From assembly GCA_902780525.1 (NCBI GenBank), contig CACZFL010000008.1, positions 62,001-126,000 of the forward strand: a stretch of DNA of 64,000 nt, in the 5' to 3' direction. The notes beneath the pieces are model-generated. The model saw only the letters and a program-made list of their open reading frames with translations, was not told the origin of the DNA and searched no databases. A program made the position numbers and the translations under genes. Of this stretch, positions 1 to 8,940 are shown piece after piece (position 1 is the first letter of the stretch; the number at the start of each line of letters is the position of its first letter). Source of the DNA: an uncultured bacterium. Its GTDB lineage: Bacteria > Cyanobacteriota > Vampirovibrionia > Gastranaerophilales > Gastranaerophilaceae.

Positions 1-126
1 TATATGCTTTTCTTCTTGTCCATCCCAAAGCTAAATTAACTCAAAATAGTTCTGTTGTCAAAATAACCCCCATTATTATAACCTTATAGTCTGTTCAAAT
101 AACAAAGTATATTTATCCACACACTC

Positions 127-157
127 AAAAAAAAAGGATTCTGTAATGCAGAATCCT
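127..157 (-). terminator. Rho-independent terminator of the RHH gene
   Basis: A perfect 9-bp stem (AGGATTCTG / CAGAATCCT, 135-157) with a 5-nt loop is followed on the minus strand by a run of T (A run at 127-135 on the plus strand). It ends minus-strand transcription coming from the small gene at 294-482. Positions 1-126 hold no gene I can support. Confidence 0.8.
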
Positions 158-293
158 ATGGTTGTTTTCTTTTTAAACTGTTTCTCTAATGTCCTCGATT
201 TCTCCTCGTGTTACCAATTATGGTAATTTTCCCTTTTTCGCCATCTGTACAATCAAAACAAAACTCAGTTTGTTTTATCTTTACCGGCAAAAA

Positions 294-482
294 CTAATCC
301 AGTAGCGCCTCTAAAATTCTTGCGTTCTTGTCAGCTAATGTGTTTTGTCTTACCTGTGAGCGTGTGATATAGCTCCTTAATGCTTCTCTGATAAGTTCAG
401 AGCGTGAACGACTTTCATTTTCTGCTACTTCATCGATTTTGCCTAAAAAACTTTCCGGCATGGAAATTAAAACTCTTGCCAT
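294..482 (-). CDS. Small ribbon-helix-helix (CopG/Arc-type) protein
   Basis: A 62-residue protein. The N-terminus MARVLISMPESFLGKIDEV followed by SRSELIREALRSYI is the beta strand-helix-helix pattern of ribbon-helix-helix DNA-binding proteins, which are often antitoxins or repressors. A good Shine-Dalgarno (AAGGAG) precedes the ATG. No toxin-like gene follows: a terminator lies about 140 bases downstream, so this is an orphan. It lies 105 bases after the purD-like gene but has its own promoter, the shared GCAATT-N11-AAATACTTTATA element. It could be a transcription factor for part of that promoter set; this is inference. The family call rests on pattern recognition only. Confidence 0.75.
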   Translation of the reverse strand: MARVLISMPESFLGKIDEVAENESRSRSELIREALRSYITRSQVRQNTLADKNARILEALLD

Positions 483-524
483 GTGATTCTCCTTTTATAA
501 TATCTCTGTGTTCTTTTCGCTTGG

Positions 525-560
525 ATATATATATAAAGTATTTCACTTATAAAGAATTGC
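525..560 (-). promoter_or_regulatory. Shared regulon promoter, copy a
   Basis: Read on the minus strand: GCAATT (555-560), 11 bases, AAATACTTTA (534-543), then a TATATA run. GCAATT and TTTATA sit 17 bp apart, the normal -35/-10 spacing. The -10 box lies about 50 bases upstream of the RHH start codon. A degenerate pair of WWTGTAAM-type units (AATGTTAA GA AATATTAA, 574-591) lies just upstream. Confidence 0.6.
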
Positions 561-587
561 TTTTTTTTAATAAAATGTTAAGAAATA

Positions 588-1832
588 TTAAGACATAGTA
601 TTTATTTTACATATATCTTTTCTGTACGATATCCCAGAAAAGTCTATATCAGAGGCTTCTTTGTAAACTTTTTCTTTAGCTTTTGAGTGCGATGAGGCAG
701 AGGAAGTCAGTACAAGCACTGAGCCGTTGTGTGCTTCAAGTTCAAGGTATTTGTTTTTTGTAACTGAAGGGTAAAAACTGATAAGAGTGTCATCTTCGAG
801 GTTATCTATACCGTTAATGGCGTTTTCTGTATTTTCTTTGTTTTTGCAGACCTGTACGATAGAAACAAACTGTTTGTCATTGATGTTAAGGTTATCGAAT
901 TCGTCACTAAAAGAGCCAATAATGCAGGCTTCAAATAGTGAATATAAGTCGTCATCAATACTGTTCAGTATTGCATCGGTATCACAGTCCTGAGTAAATG
1001 ACTGCCAGCCGAGAACTGCAATTTCGCCTTCTTCAGTCAGAATACCGTTTATACCCAGAATCCCTGTGTATGCATTACCGCCCATTTCAAGATATTCTAA
1101 AGTCGGGTAAATAACGTTATCCATTAGAAAATACTCATTTTCTAATGACAGTTTGTAATTTGGAACGCACGCTCCCATTCCGTCAGTAAGCTGTCCGCCG
1201 TTACCTTCAAGAATGTGTTTATATGTGAGTGAACTTCCGATAGGCAGGGCTTTGTATCCGTCAGTAATTGTATAGAAAGAAAATGGAGTTCCGTAAACAT
1301 AGTCTTCAATAATAATTTTTTTGTTTTTTTCTAAAAATGCTGTTTCAAGTACATTTTTTGCTGTCTTTTCTGACGTTATTATTGTTGCACTGTTGTTATC
1401 GTTTGTTTTTATTATGAACGGGTATTTCTGAGTTTTTATATAGTCAGCTGCCAAATTTTGTTTTTCAAATATTCCGAACTTTGGTGTCGGAATTCTGAGT
1501 TTGTAAAGAACTTTTTTTGCGTACGCTTTATTTGATATAATTTCGTTTGCTTTTGAGTTTGCTCCAAATATTTGAAGTTTGTTTTGGCTGAAAATCATAG
1601 TAATATCTGAGTTAATAGCCTTTTCTGATACGGCTATTGTCATATCTATTCCGTTTTCAAGCGCAAACTCAAGTAGCTCATGAACACTGTCTTCTCTGAT
1701 ATCAAGACAGGTTGCGAACTCTTTCAGTGTGTCGCTGGAGGGTGTAATAAATATATCATTGTTTTCAGATAATTTTTTAGCAAGAGCGTATTCTTTTGCT
1801 CCGTTTCCTATAATTAATATTTTCTTATTCAT
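588..1832 (-). CDS. PurD-like ATP-grasp protein with a degenerate active site
   Basis: A 414-residue protein with the length and domain order of phosphoribosylamine-glycine ligase (PurD, purine synthesis): an N-terminal domain starting KILIIGNGAKEYALAKKL (compare PurD G-x-G-G-R-E-H-A-L), a linker with NKAYAKKVLYKLRIPTP, and a central ATP-grasp region with GNGGQLTDGMGA. The metal-binding segment is badly altered: the usual EFNxRFGDPE appears as LGWQSFTQDCD, so the Glu, Asn and Arg ligands are missing. The arginine and histidine of the N-terminal GGREHA loop are also gone. It therefore may not catalyse the PurD reaction and may be a repurposed paralogue. It follows ruvC by 16 bases on the same strand, probably as one transcript. 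Confidence 0.7.
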   Translation of the reverse strand: MNKKILIIGNGAKEYALAKKLSENNDIFITPSSDTLKEFATCLDIREDSVHELLEFALENGIDMTIAVSEKAINSDITMIFSQNKLQIFGANSKANEIISNKAYAKKVLYKLRIPTPKFGIFEKQNLAADYIKTQKYPFIIKTNDNNSATIITSEKTAKNVLETAFLEKNKKIIIEDYVYGTPFSFYTITDGYKALPIGSSLTYKHILEGNGGQLTDGMGACVPNYKLSLENEYFLMDNVIYPTLEYLEMGGNAYTGILGINGILTEEGEIAVLGWQSFTQDCDTDAILNSIDDDLYSLFEACIIGSFSDEFDNLNINDKQFVSIVQVCKNKENTENAINGIDNLEDDTLISFYPSVTKNKYLELEAHNGSVLVLTSSASSHSKAKEKVYKEASDIDFSGISYRKDICKINTMS

Positions 1833-1848
1833 AGTATCTTTTACCTAT

Positions 1849-2325
1849 CTAAATATCTGTTTTGTTTCTCATATGGCAGAGTGCAATCGCGATTGCATCA
1901 ACTGTGTCATCAAGTTTTGGCAGCGAGTCCGTTTCTAGAGCAATTTTAACCATTTGTTCTACTTCTTTTTTCTCTGCTCTTCCGTATCCTGTCATAACCT
2001 GTTTTACTTCCATAGGAGTATAGCTGAAGGAAGGAATATCGTATCTCTCAAGTACTGTAAGAATAACGCCTCTTGCTTCTGCAACAGGAATAACAGTTTT
2101 TTGATTTTTGAAGAAAAAAAGATTTTCTACAGAGGCACAGTCAGGTTTGTACTTTTCAATAATTGATGACAAATCATTAAATATCTCTGCTAATCTTTTT
2201 GAATCCGGCAGGTCTTTGTTTGTTTGTATTGAACCGGAAGTGATGAGCTCAGGTTTGTCATTTTCCGTGTCAATTATCCCGTATCCGACAATAGCCATGC
2301 CGGGGTCTATTCCTAATATCTTCAT
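1849..2325 (-). CDS. ruvC: Holliday junction endonuclease RuvC
   Basis: A 158-residue protein, normal family length. It starts MKILGIDPGMAIVGYG and carries the four acidic catalytic residues expected in RuvC: Asp7, Glu67 (in SVENLFF), Asp140 and Asp143. The family resolves four-way DNA junctions together with RuvA and RuvB. RuvB is encoded elsewhere in this window (16.7 kb); RuvA is not seen. The ATG has no Shine-Dalgarno, and a TATAAT box ends only six bases before it, so the mRNA is probably leaderless. It is first in a two-gene unit with the purD-like gene. Confidence 0.95.
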   Translation of the reverse strand: MKILGIDPGMAIVGYGIIDTENDKPELITSGSIQTNKDLPDSKRLAEIFNDLSSIIEKYKPDCASVENLFFFKNQKTVIPVAEARGVILTVLERYDIPSFSYTPMEVKQVMTGYGRAEKKEVEQMVKIALETDSLPKLDDTVDAIAIALCHMRNKTDI

Positions 2326-2331
2326 AAAGCG

Positions 2332-2360
2332 ATTATATCAGTTACTTAATAATATTACAA
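2332..2360 (-). promoter_or_regulatory. ruvC promoter (leaderless type)
   Basis: On the minus strand: TTGTAA (2355-2360), a 17-base spacer, TATAAT (2332-2337), then six bases to the ruvC ATG. Transcription should start at or next to the start codon. Confidence 0.6.
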
Positions 2361-2430
2361 TAATTAGTGACATTTACCCTTGCTTGTTGTACTATGTAAC
2401 TGATACTAATCGCAAAGGGACTGTTTATTT

Positions 2431-3510
2431 ATGGAAAATGAAAAGATTATCGGTATTCCGAGAGGAATGTCATTTTATAACAATTATCCGTTCTGGTACG
2501 GCTTTTTTACTGCTTTGGGTATAAAAATCGTATTGTCTGATCCGACAACAAAACAGACAATGTCTGACGGAGCAGCGCTTGTTGTTACTGAAACATGTCT
2601 GCCGATTAAGATTTATCTGGGGCATATTCTCAACCTGATTAACAAAAAAATGGTTAAGAATATATTTGTTCCTTCGCTTCAGTCTATTGCTCCAAAAATT
2701 TATAATTGCTCAAAAATCAGAGGTTTGCCCGATTTGGTCAGAAATGTAATCAAAGCTGATGTTAATATTATTGAACCAACTCTTGATAAATCAGCTAAAA
2801 ATCAAGGCTTGTATGACTTTTTAAAAGAAGCTGTAAAGCCATATGGTATAACTAATTTTGATGAAATAAAAGCCGCTTCAAAACAGGGTTGGAAGGTTTA
2901 TAATAACTTCCTTGTTATGGCTCGCTCGGGAATGAGTTACAAAAAATCTATGCATTATGCTTTAAGCGGCAAAGTATTTATTGAAGAACAGGATAAGAAA
3001 AAAGAGGCACCAATTAATGTTGCTTTGATTTCTCATGGTTACAATATGTATGATGAAAGAGCAACAATGAAAATTTTTGACAAGCTTGAAAACATGGACG
3101 TCAAAGTATTTACTTCTCTTCAGCTTACTGATGAACAGATGTCTGAGGGTATTGCAGCGTTTGGTCAAAAGAAATACTGGGCTAATGAACATGAAATGAC
3201 GGGTGCAGCCGGTCATTATCTTAAAGATAATAAAATTGACGGTATTATATCTATTAATGCGTTTGGTTGTGGACCTGATTCTTTGATGGTTGATAAAATT
3301 ACCCGTAAAGCTAAAGAGTTTGGTAAGCCGCTGCTTGTTTTAACTATTGATGAACAAACCGGTGAAGCAGGATTTATTACTCGTCTTGAAGCGTTTATCG
3401 ATATGCTTTTCCGTAAAAAACGTTCTAAAATAATGGCTGATGTTGAGATGAGGGAATACGATTATATTCCGCAAACTAATATTTGTGATTCGTTGTTTGC
3501 TAATAAATAA
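2431..3510 (+). CDS. DUF2229-type acyl-CoA dehydratase activase-related protein
   Basis: A 359-residue protein with the hallmarks of the DUF2229 family, proteins related to activators and subunits of 2-hydroxyacyl-CoA dehydratases: IGIPRGMSFYNNYPFWYGFF at the N-terminus, then VTETCLPIK, NCSKIRGLPDLVRN, NAFGCGPDSLMVDKI and LTIDEQTGEAGFITRLEAF. The conserved cysteines (ETCLP, NCS, FGCGPD) are in place and could bind an iron-sulfur cluster. The usual ASKHA activase domain and dehydratase subunits are not beside it, so this is a stand-alone version of unknown substrate. It is divergent from ruvC and 49 bases ahead of polA. Confidence 0.8.
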   Translation: MENEKIIGIPRGMSFYNNYPFWYGFFTALGIKIVLSDPTTKQTMSDGAALVVTETCLPIKIYLGHILNLINKKMVKNIFVPSLQSIAPKIYNCSKIRGLPDLVRNVIKADVNIIEPTLDKSAKNQGLYDFLKEAVKPYGITNFDEIKAASKQGWKVYNNFLVMARSGMSYKKSMHYALSGKVFIEEQDKKKEAPINVALISHGYNMYDERATMKIFDKLENMDVKVFTSLQLTDEQMSEGIAAFGQKKYWANEHEMTGAAGHYLKDNKIDGIISINAFGCGPDSLMVDKITRKAKEFGKPLLVLTIDEQTGEAGFITRLEAFIDMLFRKKRSKIMADVEMREYDYIPQTNICDSLFANK

Positions 3511-3559
3511 CTGATAACATTTTGATGCTAAGCCTGACAAATTTATAAAGGGAGTTTGT

Positions 3560-6256
3560 ATGTCTGATAAAAAGACTTTAATATTAATTGATGGTCATGC
3601 ATTAGCTTTCAGGCAGTTTTTTGCACTGGAAAGAACTGCAATGAAAAATTCTGAAAACCAGCCGACTTGGGCCGTATATGGTTTCTTTAAAGCAATATTT
3701 GATCTCTTGGAAAAAATTCACCCCGACTTTATTGCCGTTGCTTTTGATGTAGGCAGACAGACATTCCGTGTAGAAAAGTATGAAGAATATAAAGCACAGC
3801 GTGAAGCAATGCCTGATACTTTACGCTCACAGATAGGAGTTATATGTGAAGGACTGCAGGCTTTTGATATTCCTATTTACACAAAAGAAGGTTTTGAAGC
3901 TGATGATGTTATTGGGACTATATCGCGTATTGCGTCTGAAAACGGACACAATACTCTTATTCTGACAGGTGACCAGGACAGTTTTCAGCTTATTGATAAA
4001 GAAGGTACGGTAAAAGTTCTTATCCCTTCAAAGGGGGAACTAATTGAATATGACTGGAATAAGGTATATGAAAAGCTTGGTGTTTATCCTAACCAGATTA
4101 CTGATTATAAAGGCTTGAGGGGTGATACCTCAGATAATATTCCCGGAGTTAAAGGTATTGGTGAAAAAACTGCACAAAAACTTCTTAATCGTTATCCGAA
4201 TTTAGAGGCTGTGTTAGAAGATTGTGTAAATATTCCTGAAAATGCTGTAAGACAAAAAATCTGTGAAGGTAAAGAAATTGCGATTTTGTCCAAGGATTTG
4301 GCTACAATTATTCGTGATGTTGATGTTAATTTTGATATCAATACCGCATCAGTTACTCTTCCCAGTCTTTCTAAAGTGTCTGAATTTTTGCGTAAAATGC
4401 AGTTCTATACGTTTATAAAAAATATAGATAAAATACTCGGCAATTTTAGCGGTGAAAAAGTTGAACCTGAAAACTTAACTATTTTTGCACAAAATCAGTC
4501 TGTGAATTCAGCAGGAGAATATGTGCAAACCGGTTTGTTCTCTCAGGCAATAAAAGAGAATATTGATGATACTACATTTGATTATGAAGAGGTAAATGAG
4601 GGCAATATAAACTCTGTTATAAGCAAATTATCAAAATCTACGCGTTTGGCAATAAGATATTATGAAAAAGAAGGAGTGCTCGATGCCGTTTCAATTTCTG
4701 ACGGAGATAAATCTTATTATATAAATAATAAATATATTGCTGATTTAAAACCGATTATTGAAAATCCAGAGATTAAAAAACTTGGTTATGATATGAAATC
4801 CGATTATCATATCCTTTTGAATAACGGTATTGTACCTTCTGGTTTTGAGTATGATGTACTTCTTGCAAGTTATGTAAAAGACCCTAACAGAAAACATACG
4901 CTTGATGCTCAGGCACTTGATTTTCTTAATCATATAATCTGCCAACCGTATGATGAGATAAAATTTGCGTGCGACGAAGCTTATACAATATACAATTTAT
5001 ATAAGTATTGGTTAAATAATCTTGATGAAGCTGAACAGAAACTGGTTAAAGATATTGAGATGCCCCTTACAGTTGTTCTTGCCAAAATGGAGCATACAGG
5101 TGTTGCAATAGATGTTAAGTATTTAAAAGAACTTTCGGATTATATGACCGAAAAACTTGCAGAACTCGAAGATCTGATTTTTCAGCTTGCAGGTGAAAGC
5201 TTTAATATTAACTCGCCAAAGCAGGTTGCTGAAATTCTTTTTGATAAGCTTGAGCTTAAATCAAAAAAGAAAAAATCACGTTCTACAAGTGCGGAAATTC
5301 TTGAAGAACTTGCACAGGAATATGAAATTTGTGAGTATATTCTTGAGCACAGAAAATTTTCAAAGCTCAAATCTACATACACAGATGTTTTACCTACATT
5401 AATCAGCAAACGTGACGGCAGAATACATACGACATATAATCAAGCTTTGACTGTAACAGGACGTTTATCTTCATCAAATCCTAATTTGCAGAATATTCCG
5501 ATTAGAACCGAAGAGGGAAACAAAATTCGCTCAGCCTTCTGTGCAGAGGACAAGGAAAATTGGCTGATTTTAAGTGCCGATTATTCTCAGATTGAGTTAA
5601 GGCTCCTTGCACACGTTTCAGGAGATGAACATTTAATACAGGCATTCACATCAGGTGAAGATGTTCACACAATGACTGCCTCAAAAGTTTTTGGTGTCGG
5701 AGTTAATGAAGTTACCAAAGATATGCGCAGAAAAGCCAAAGCCGTAAACTTTGGTATTGTTTACGGTCAGTCCAAATACGGACTTGCAAAAAGTATCGGT
5801 ATTTCTAACGATGAGGCTCAGGAGTTTATTGATAAGTACTTTGCAACTTATCCTGGTGTTAATGCGTATATGCAAAAAGAAATGGAATTTGTGAATACTC
5901 ACGGATATGTAGAAACAACATTCGGCAGAAAAAGATATCTTTCAACGGAGCTTGCAAGTCCTAACTATCAAATAAGAGAGTTCGCTCTCCGTGCCGCAAT
6001 TAATCAGCCGCTTCAGGGTACTGCAGCAGACTTAATTAAAATGGCTATGATTGAAGTGGATAAACTCTTAAAAGGTGGTAATTATAAAACTAAAATGATT
6101 ATGCAGGTTCATGATGAACTTATTTTTGAAGTACCAAAAGAAGAACTCGAGGACATTAAATCTTTGGTACTTAAAGCAATGGAACTCGGTCAGCCTCTTA
6201 AAGTGCCGCTTGATGTTGATATTAACTACGGAAGCTCCTGGAAAGAGGGCGGGTAA
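3560..6256 (+). CDS. polA: DNA polymerase I, proofreading domain apparently inactive
   Basis: An 898-residue protein with the three PolA domains. The 5' nuclease domain (about 1-290) has LIDGHALAFRQF, EGFEADDVIG, LTGDQDSFQL and GLRGDTSDNIPGVKGIG. The 3'-5' exonuclease-like domain (about 350-520) lacks the FDTETD motif (LAIRYYEKEG instead), and the third motif YxxxD reads FACDEAY, so proofreading should be lost, as in several known PolA enzymes. The polymerase domain is intact: SADYSQIELR (motif A), RRKAKAVNFGIVYG (motif B), MQVHDELIFEV (motif C). A Shine-Dalgarno (GGGAG) precedes the ATG. It is convergent with the next operon, 15 bases away. Confidence 0.96.
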   Translation: MSDKKTLILIDGHALAFRQFFALERTAMKNSENQPTWAVYGFFKAIFDLLEKIHPDFIAVAFDVGRQTFRVEKYEEYKAQREAMPDTLRSQIGVICEGLQAFDIPIYTKEGFEADDVIGTISRIASENGHNTLILTGDQDSFQLIDKEGTVKVLIPSKGELIEYDWNKVYEKLGVYPNQITDYKGLRGDTSDNIPGVKGIGEKTAQKLLNRYPNLEAVLEDCVNIPENAVRQKICEGKEIAILSKDLATIIRDVDVNFDINTASVTLPSLSKVSEFLRKMQFYTFIKNIDKILGNFSGEKVEPENLTIFAQNQSVNSAGEYVQTGLFSQAIKENIDDTTFDYEEVNEGNINSVISKLSKSTRLAIRYYEKEGVLDAVSISDGDKSYYINNKYIADLKPIIENPEIKKLGYDMKSDYHILLNNGIVPSGFEYDVLLASYVKDPNRKHTLDAQALDFLNHIICQPYDEIKFACDEAYTIYNLYKYWLNNLDEAEQKLVKDIEMPLTVVLAKMEHTGVAIDVKYLKELSDYMTEKLAELEDLIFQLAGESFNINSPKQVAEILFDKLELKSKKKKSRSTSAEILEELAQEYEICEYILEHRKFSKLKSTYTDVLPTLISKRDGRIHTTYNQALTVTGRLSSSNPNLQNIPIRTEEGNKIRSAFCAEDKENWLILSADYSQIELRLLAHVSGDEHLIQAFTSGEDVHTMTASKVFGVGVNEVTKDMRRKAKAVNFGIVYGQSKYGLAKSIGISNDEAQEFIDKYFATYPGVNAYMQKEMEFVNTHGYVETTFGRKRYLSTELASPNYQIREFALRAAINQPLQGTAADLIKMAMIEVDKLLKGGNYKTKMIMQVHDELIFEVPKEELEDIKSLVLKAMELGQPLKVPLDVDINYGSSWKEGG

Positions 6257-6271
6257 ATATTTATTGGCGTT

Positions 6272-6814
6272 TTAAACTTTGGCAATTAACTCTGAACCTG
6301 ATTCAAGTGCTTTGAAGTTCAAGGGTAATAAATCTTTTTTCTTGCTTCCCAGAACTTTTTCTATTGCAAGTTTCAATGCATCTTTTGAAACAAAATCAAT
6401 TACGGAAGATAAAACTCCGAGCGATACAACGTTTGTAACTTTGCTTGTGCCAAGCTCATTTGCGAGTTTGCCCATTGGTGCAAATACATAGTGAATATCA
6501 TCTCTCGGTTTGCTTTCTGATACAAGAGTTGAGTTAGCAATAATGGTTCCGCCTGATTTTACGTTTTTAACAAACCTGTCAAAAGACTGTTGATTGAGAA
6601 CAAGTGCATAATCACAGTTTGATTTGTGAACGGAACTTACTTCCGTATCTGACACAACGACTTCGCAATTAACGGTTCCTCCTCTCATTTCAGCTCCGTA
6701 ACAAGGGTACCAGGTAACATTTTTGTCATCAAGCATAAATGCATTTGCAAGTATAGTACCTGCAAGCAGTATTCCCTGCCCGCCAAAACCTGCTAATATA
6801 AAGTTCTTTTCCAT
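6272..6814 (-). CDS. 2-oxoacid:ferredoxin oxidoreductase, gamma subunit
   Basis: A 180-residue protein with the gamma-domain pattern ILAGFGGQGILLAGTILANA at the N-terminus and the YGAEMRGGTVNCEVVVSD motif. It is the last gene of a four-gene operon (ferredoxin, alpha, beta, gamma), six bases after the beta gene. The complex oxidatively decarboxylates a 2-oxoacid to its acyl-CoA and reduces ferredoxin in the cytoplasm. Confidence 0.92.
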   Translation of the reverse strand: MEKNFILAGFGGQGILLAGTILANAFMLDDKNVTWYPCYGAEMRGGTVNCEVVVSDTEVSSVHKSNCDYALVLNQQSFDRFVKNVKSGGTIIANSTLVSESKPRDDIHYVFAPMGKLANELGTSKVTNVVSLGVLSSVIDFVSKDALKLAIEKVLGSKKKDLLPLNFKALESGSELIAKV

Positions 6815-6819
6815 TATTA

Positions 6820-7566
6820 CTATCCTTCTGTTACATCTTTAAACACCCCGAGAGGAAATGTCTTAACCATATCATTTCTAACTCTCTCGTGTGCCTGTTC
6901 AGGTGTCATTTTCCAGTTAGTAGGACATGTTGAAAGTATCTCAACAAACCCTAAACCGATACCGTCAAGCTGAACCCGAAAAGCTTTCTTAATAGCTTTT
7001 TTTGCTTCGTTTATGTGCGGTATTGAATCTAGTGCAACACGTGCTGAATAAGCACAACCATCTGCAAGAGCAAGCTGTTCGGCCATTCTCGCAGGATATC
7101 CGTAGTATTCTCTGTTTCTTCCCATTGGAGAGGTTGTGGTAATTTGGCCCATCATAGTTGTAGGACCGTGCTGTCCGCCTGTCATACCGTATGTTGTGTT
7201 ATTAATCATCAGCGCTGTCAGTCTTTCCCCGCGAAACGCTGCGTGCATTGACTCAGCAAGACCTATTGACGCGAAATCACCGTCACCCTGATAAGTAAAG
7301 ACAACCTTATCCGGGCAAGCTCTTTTAACGCCGGTTGCTTCTGCTAGTGCTCTTCCGTGCGGTGCTTCTATGCTGTCAACATTCAAAAAATCATATATAA
7401 ATACTGAACAGCCGATTGATGCAGCGCAAATTGTTTTGTCTTGTATTTCAAGCTCATCAAGAACTTCTGCCAGTAATCTTATCGCGATTCCATGGTCGCA
7501 ACCGGGACAAAAAGTATATTTAAAATCTTTTTTCATTGATTTAGGAATACTAAATACTTGCTGCAT
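6820..7566 (-). CDS. 2-oxoacid:ferredoxin oxidoreductase, thiamine-diphosphate beta subunit
   Basis: A 248-residue protein carrying the thiamine diphosphate site: CPGCDHGIAIRLL near the N-terminus, then TYQGDGDFASIGLAE (GDG motif) with the metal-binding NNTTYGMTGGQ. The TTTSPMGRNREYYGYP stretch is typical of the ketoisovalerate/ketoglutarate group. It overlaps the alpha gene by 17 bases, which suggests coupled translation. The exact substrate cannot be read from the sequence. Confidence 0.92.
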   Translation of the reverse strand: MQQVFSIPKSMKKDFKYTFCPGCDHGIAIRLLAEVLDELEIQDKTICAASIGCSVFIYDFLNVDSIEAPHGRALAEATGVKRACPDKVVFTYQGDGDFASIGLAESMHAAFRGERLTALMINNTTYGMTGGQHGPTTMMGQITTTSPMGRNREYYGYPARMAEQLALADGCAYSARVALDSIPHINEAKKAIKKAFRVQLDGIGLGFVEILSTCPTNWKMTPEQAHERVRNDMVKTFPLGVFKDVTEG

Positions 7567-8626
7567 AATCCTTCTCCATTATTTTTTCAACTGCTGAAAC
7601 GATTTCTTCGACTTTCAGCCATTCACCGACAGGACGGTTAATTAACCCAACATTAGAATTGCCGTTTACTGCATATTTTACGTCTTTAAACATTTGTCCC
7701 ATATTCATTTCAACAACTGCAAAATCTTTGCCTTTACTTGCAAGTTCATATATTCTTTTGTGCGGGAACGGATTAAGCGTAATTGGTCTGAAACAACCTG
7801 CTTTTATACCTTTATTTCTCAGTACTTTCATAGCAGCTTTAATATTTCTGGTCATAGAACCGAATGCTGTTAATATAATTTCCGCATCATCGATTTCAAA
7901 TTCTTCCCATTCGGTTTCATTTTTTGAAATCAATTCAAACTTTTCAAACAAATGATTAATATGATTAATTTGTTTCTTTTCATCTCTTGCACAAGAATAT
8001 ATTGCTCTTGATATTCTGTTTTTTGCACCCGTCAGCGCCCAGGAAGAATTATCTATTTCAGGATAAGGATATTCTCCGAAACATGCAGGTTCCATCATTT
8101 GTCCAAGCAAGCCATCTGCTAAAAGAATAACTGGATTTCTGTATTTGTGTGCAAGATAAAATGCTTTATAAGTATAGTCAATGCATTCCTGTACGGTAGA
8201 AGGTGCAAGAACGATTATTTTGTAATCACCATTTCCACCGCCGTAAACAGACTGATTATAATCTCCTTGTGCCGGATAAATGTAACCTAAGCCCGGACCT
8301 GCTCTCATAACGTTTACAAGTACAACAGGCAGTTCATCACTGCAGGCATAAGAAAGAGCTTCCTGCATAAGTGCTACCGCACAGGAAGATGACGATGTCA
8401 TAGCTTTTACACCTGTTGACACGGCGCCTATTACCATATTAATTGCTGCAAGTTCACTTTCTGCACAAACGTATCCTCGTCCAAGTTCCTGCATCTTTCC
8501 GCTGAGGTACTCCCCAATTTCCGTCTGCGGAGTAATAGGATACCCGAAATAGCACTGACACCCTGCGTTAATTGCTGCCTGTGCTATTGCATAATTTCCT
8601 TTTATTAAAACTTTTTCATTATTCAT
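7550..8626 (-). CDS. vorB: 2-oxoacid (3-methyl-2-oxobutanoate type):ferredoxin oxidoreductase, alpha subunit VorB
   Basis: A 358-residue protein with the VorB-like pattern: GNYAIAQAAINAGCQCYFGYPITPQTEI, CAESELAAINMVIGA, TSSSSCAVALMQEALSY, MRAGPGLGYIYPAQGDY and LADGLLGQMMEP. The family uses branched-chain 2-oxoacids, though 2-oxoglutarate enzymes are close relatives, so substrate assignment is moderate. It follows the ferredoxin gene by 54 bases and overlaps the beta gene. This route would feed reduced ferredoxin into a fermentative anaerobe. Confidence 0.88.
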   Translation of the reverse strand: MNNEKVLIKGNYAIAQAAINAGCQCYFGYPITPQTEIGEYLSGKMQELGRGYVCAESELAAINMVIGAVSTGVKAMTSSSSCAVALMQEALSYACSDELPVVLVNVMRAGPGLGYIYPAQGDYNQSVYGGGNGDYKIIVLAPSTVQECIDYTYKAFYLAHKYRNPVILLADGLLGQMMEPACFGEYPYPEIDNSSWALTGAKNRISRAIYSCARDEKKQINHINHLFEKFELISKNETEWEEFEIDDAEIILTAFGSMTRNIKAAMKVLRNKGIKAGCFRPITLNPFPHKRIYELASKGKDFAVVEMNMGQMFKDVKYAVNGNSNVGLINRPVGEWLKVEEIVSAVEKIMEKDYAASI

Positions 8627-8680
8627 CTTATTTTATATCCTTTGTGAAAATAGTCTTATAGTCGGCTAAACAAATTTATT

Positions 8681-8890
8681 TTATCTCCAGACTTCTGTGA
8701 TAGCCATATCCGGGCAACGTTTCGCACACATTGCACAACCTATACATTCGCCGTTTGGGTCATTAAACTCAACCATATAATCACCTAATCGGTTTGTTTT
8801 GTTACTTTTTTTTATCAGTTTTTTCGGACAAGTTTCTGTACAAATGTAACATGATTTGCATTTGTTGTTGTCAATAATAATTTTCCCCAT
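8681..8890 (-). CDS. Two-cluster 4Fe-4S ferredoxin (delta subunit)
   Basis: A 69-residue protein with two full cluster motifs, CKSCYICTETCP and CIGCAMCAKRCP. It is first in the oxidoreductase operon and should carry electrons from the thiamine site to soluble ferredoxin. An upstream TATAAT box (8910-8915, minus strand) and AGGAG Shine-Dalgarno support the start. Confidence 0.93.
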   Translation of the reverse strand: MGKIIIDNNKCKSCYICTETCPKKLIKKSNKTNRLGDYMVEFNDPNGECIGCAMCAKRCPDMAITEVWR

Positions 8891-8940
8891 GTCAGCTCCT
8901 ATGTTTTAAATTATAGCAAAAACAATATTCCAAGGCTGGT

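Noticed and set aside
113-121. A perfect DnaA box (TTATCCACA)
   Set aside because: It stands alone; I saw no cluster of boxes or AT-rich unwinding element beside it, and dnaA is 50 kb away. One 9-mer is expected by chance in DNA of this length and composition.
525-560. Reading the shared element as a sigma-28 (FliA) promoter on the opposite strand (TAAAGTATTT-N11-AATTGC looks like TAAAGTTT-N11-GCCGATAA)
   Set aside because: In that orientation every copy would point away from its adjacent gene; the opposite orientation points to the gene in all nine cases. The resemblance is still worth remembering.
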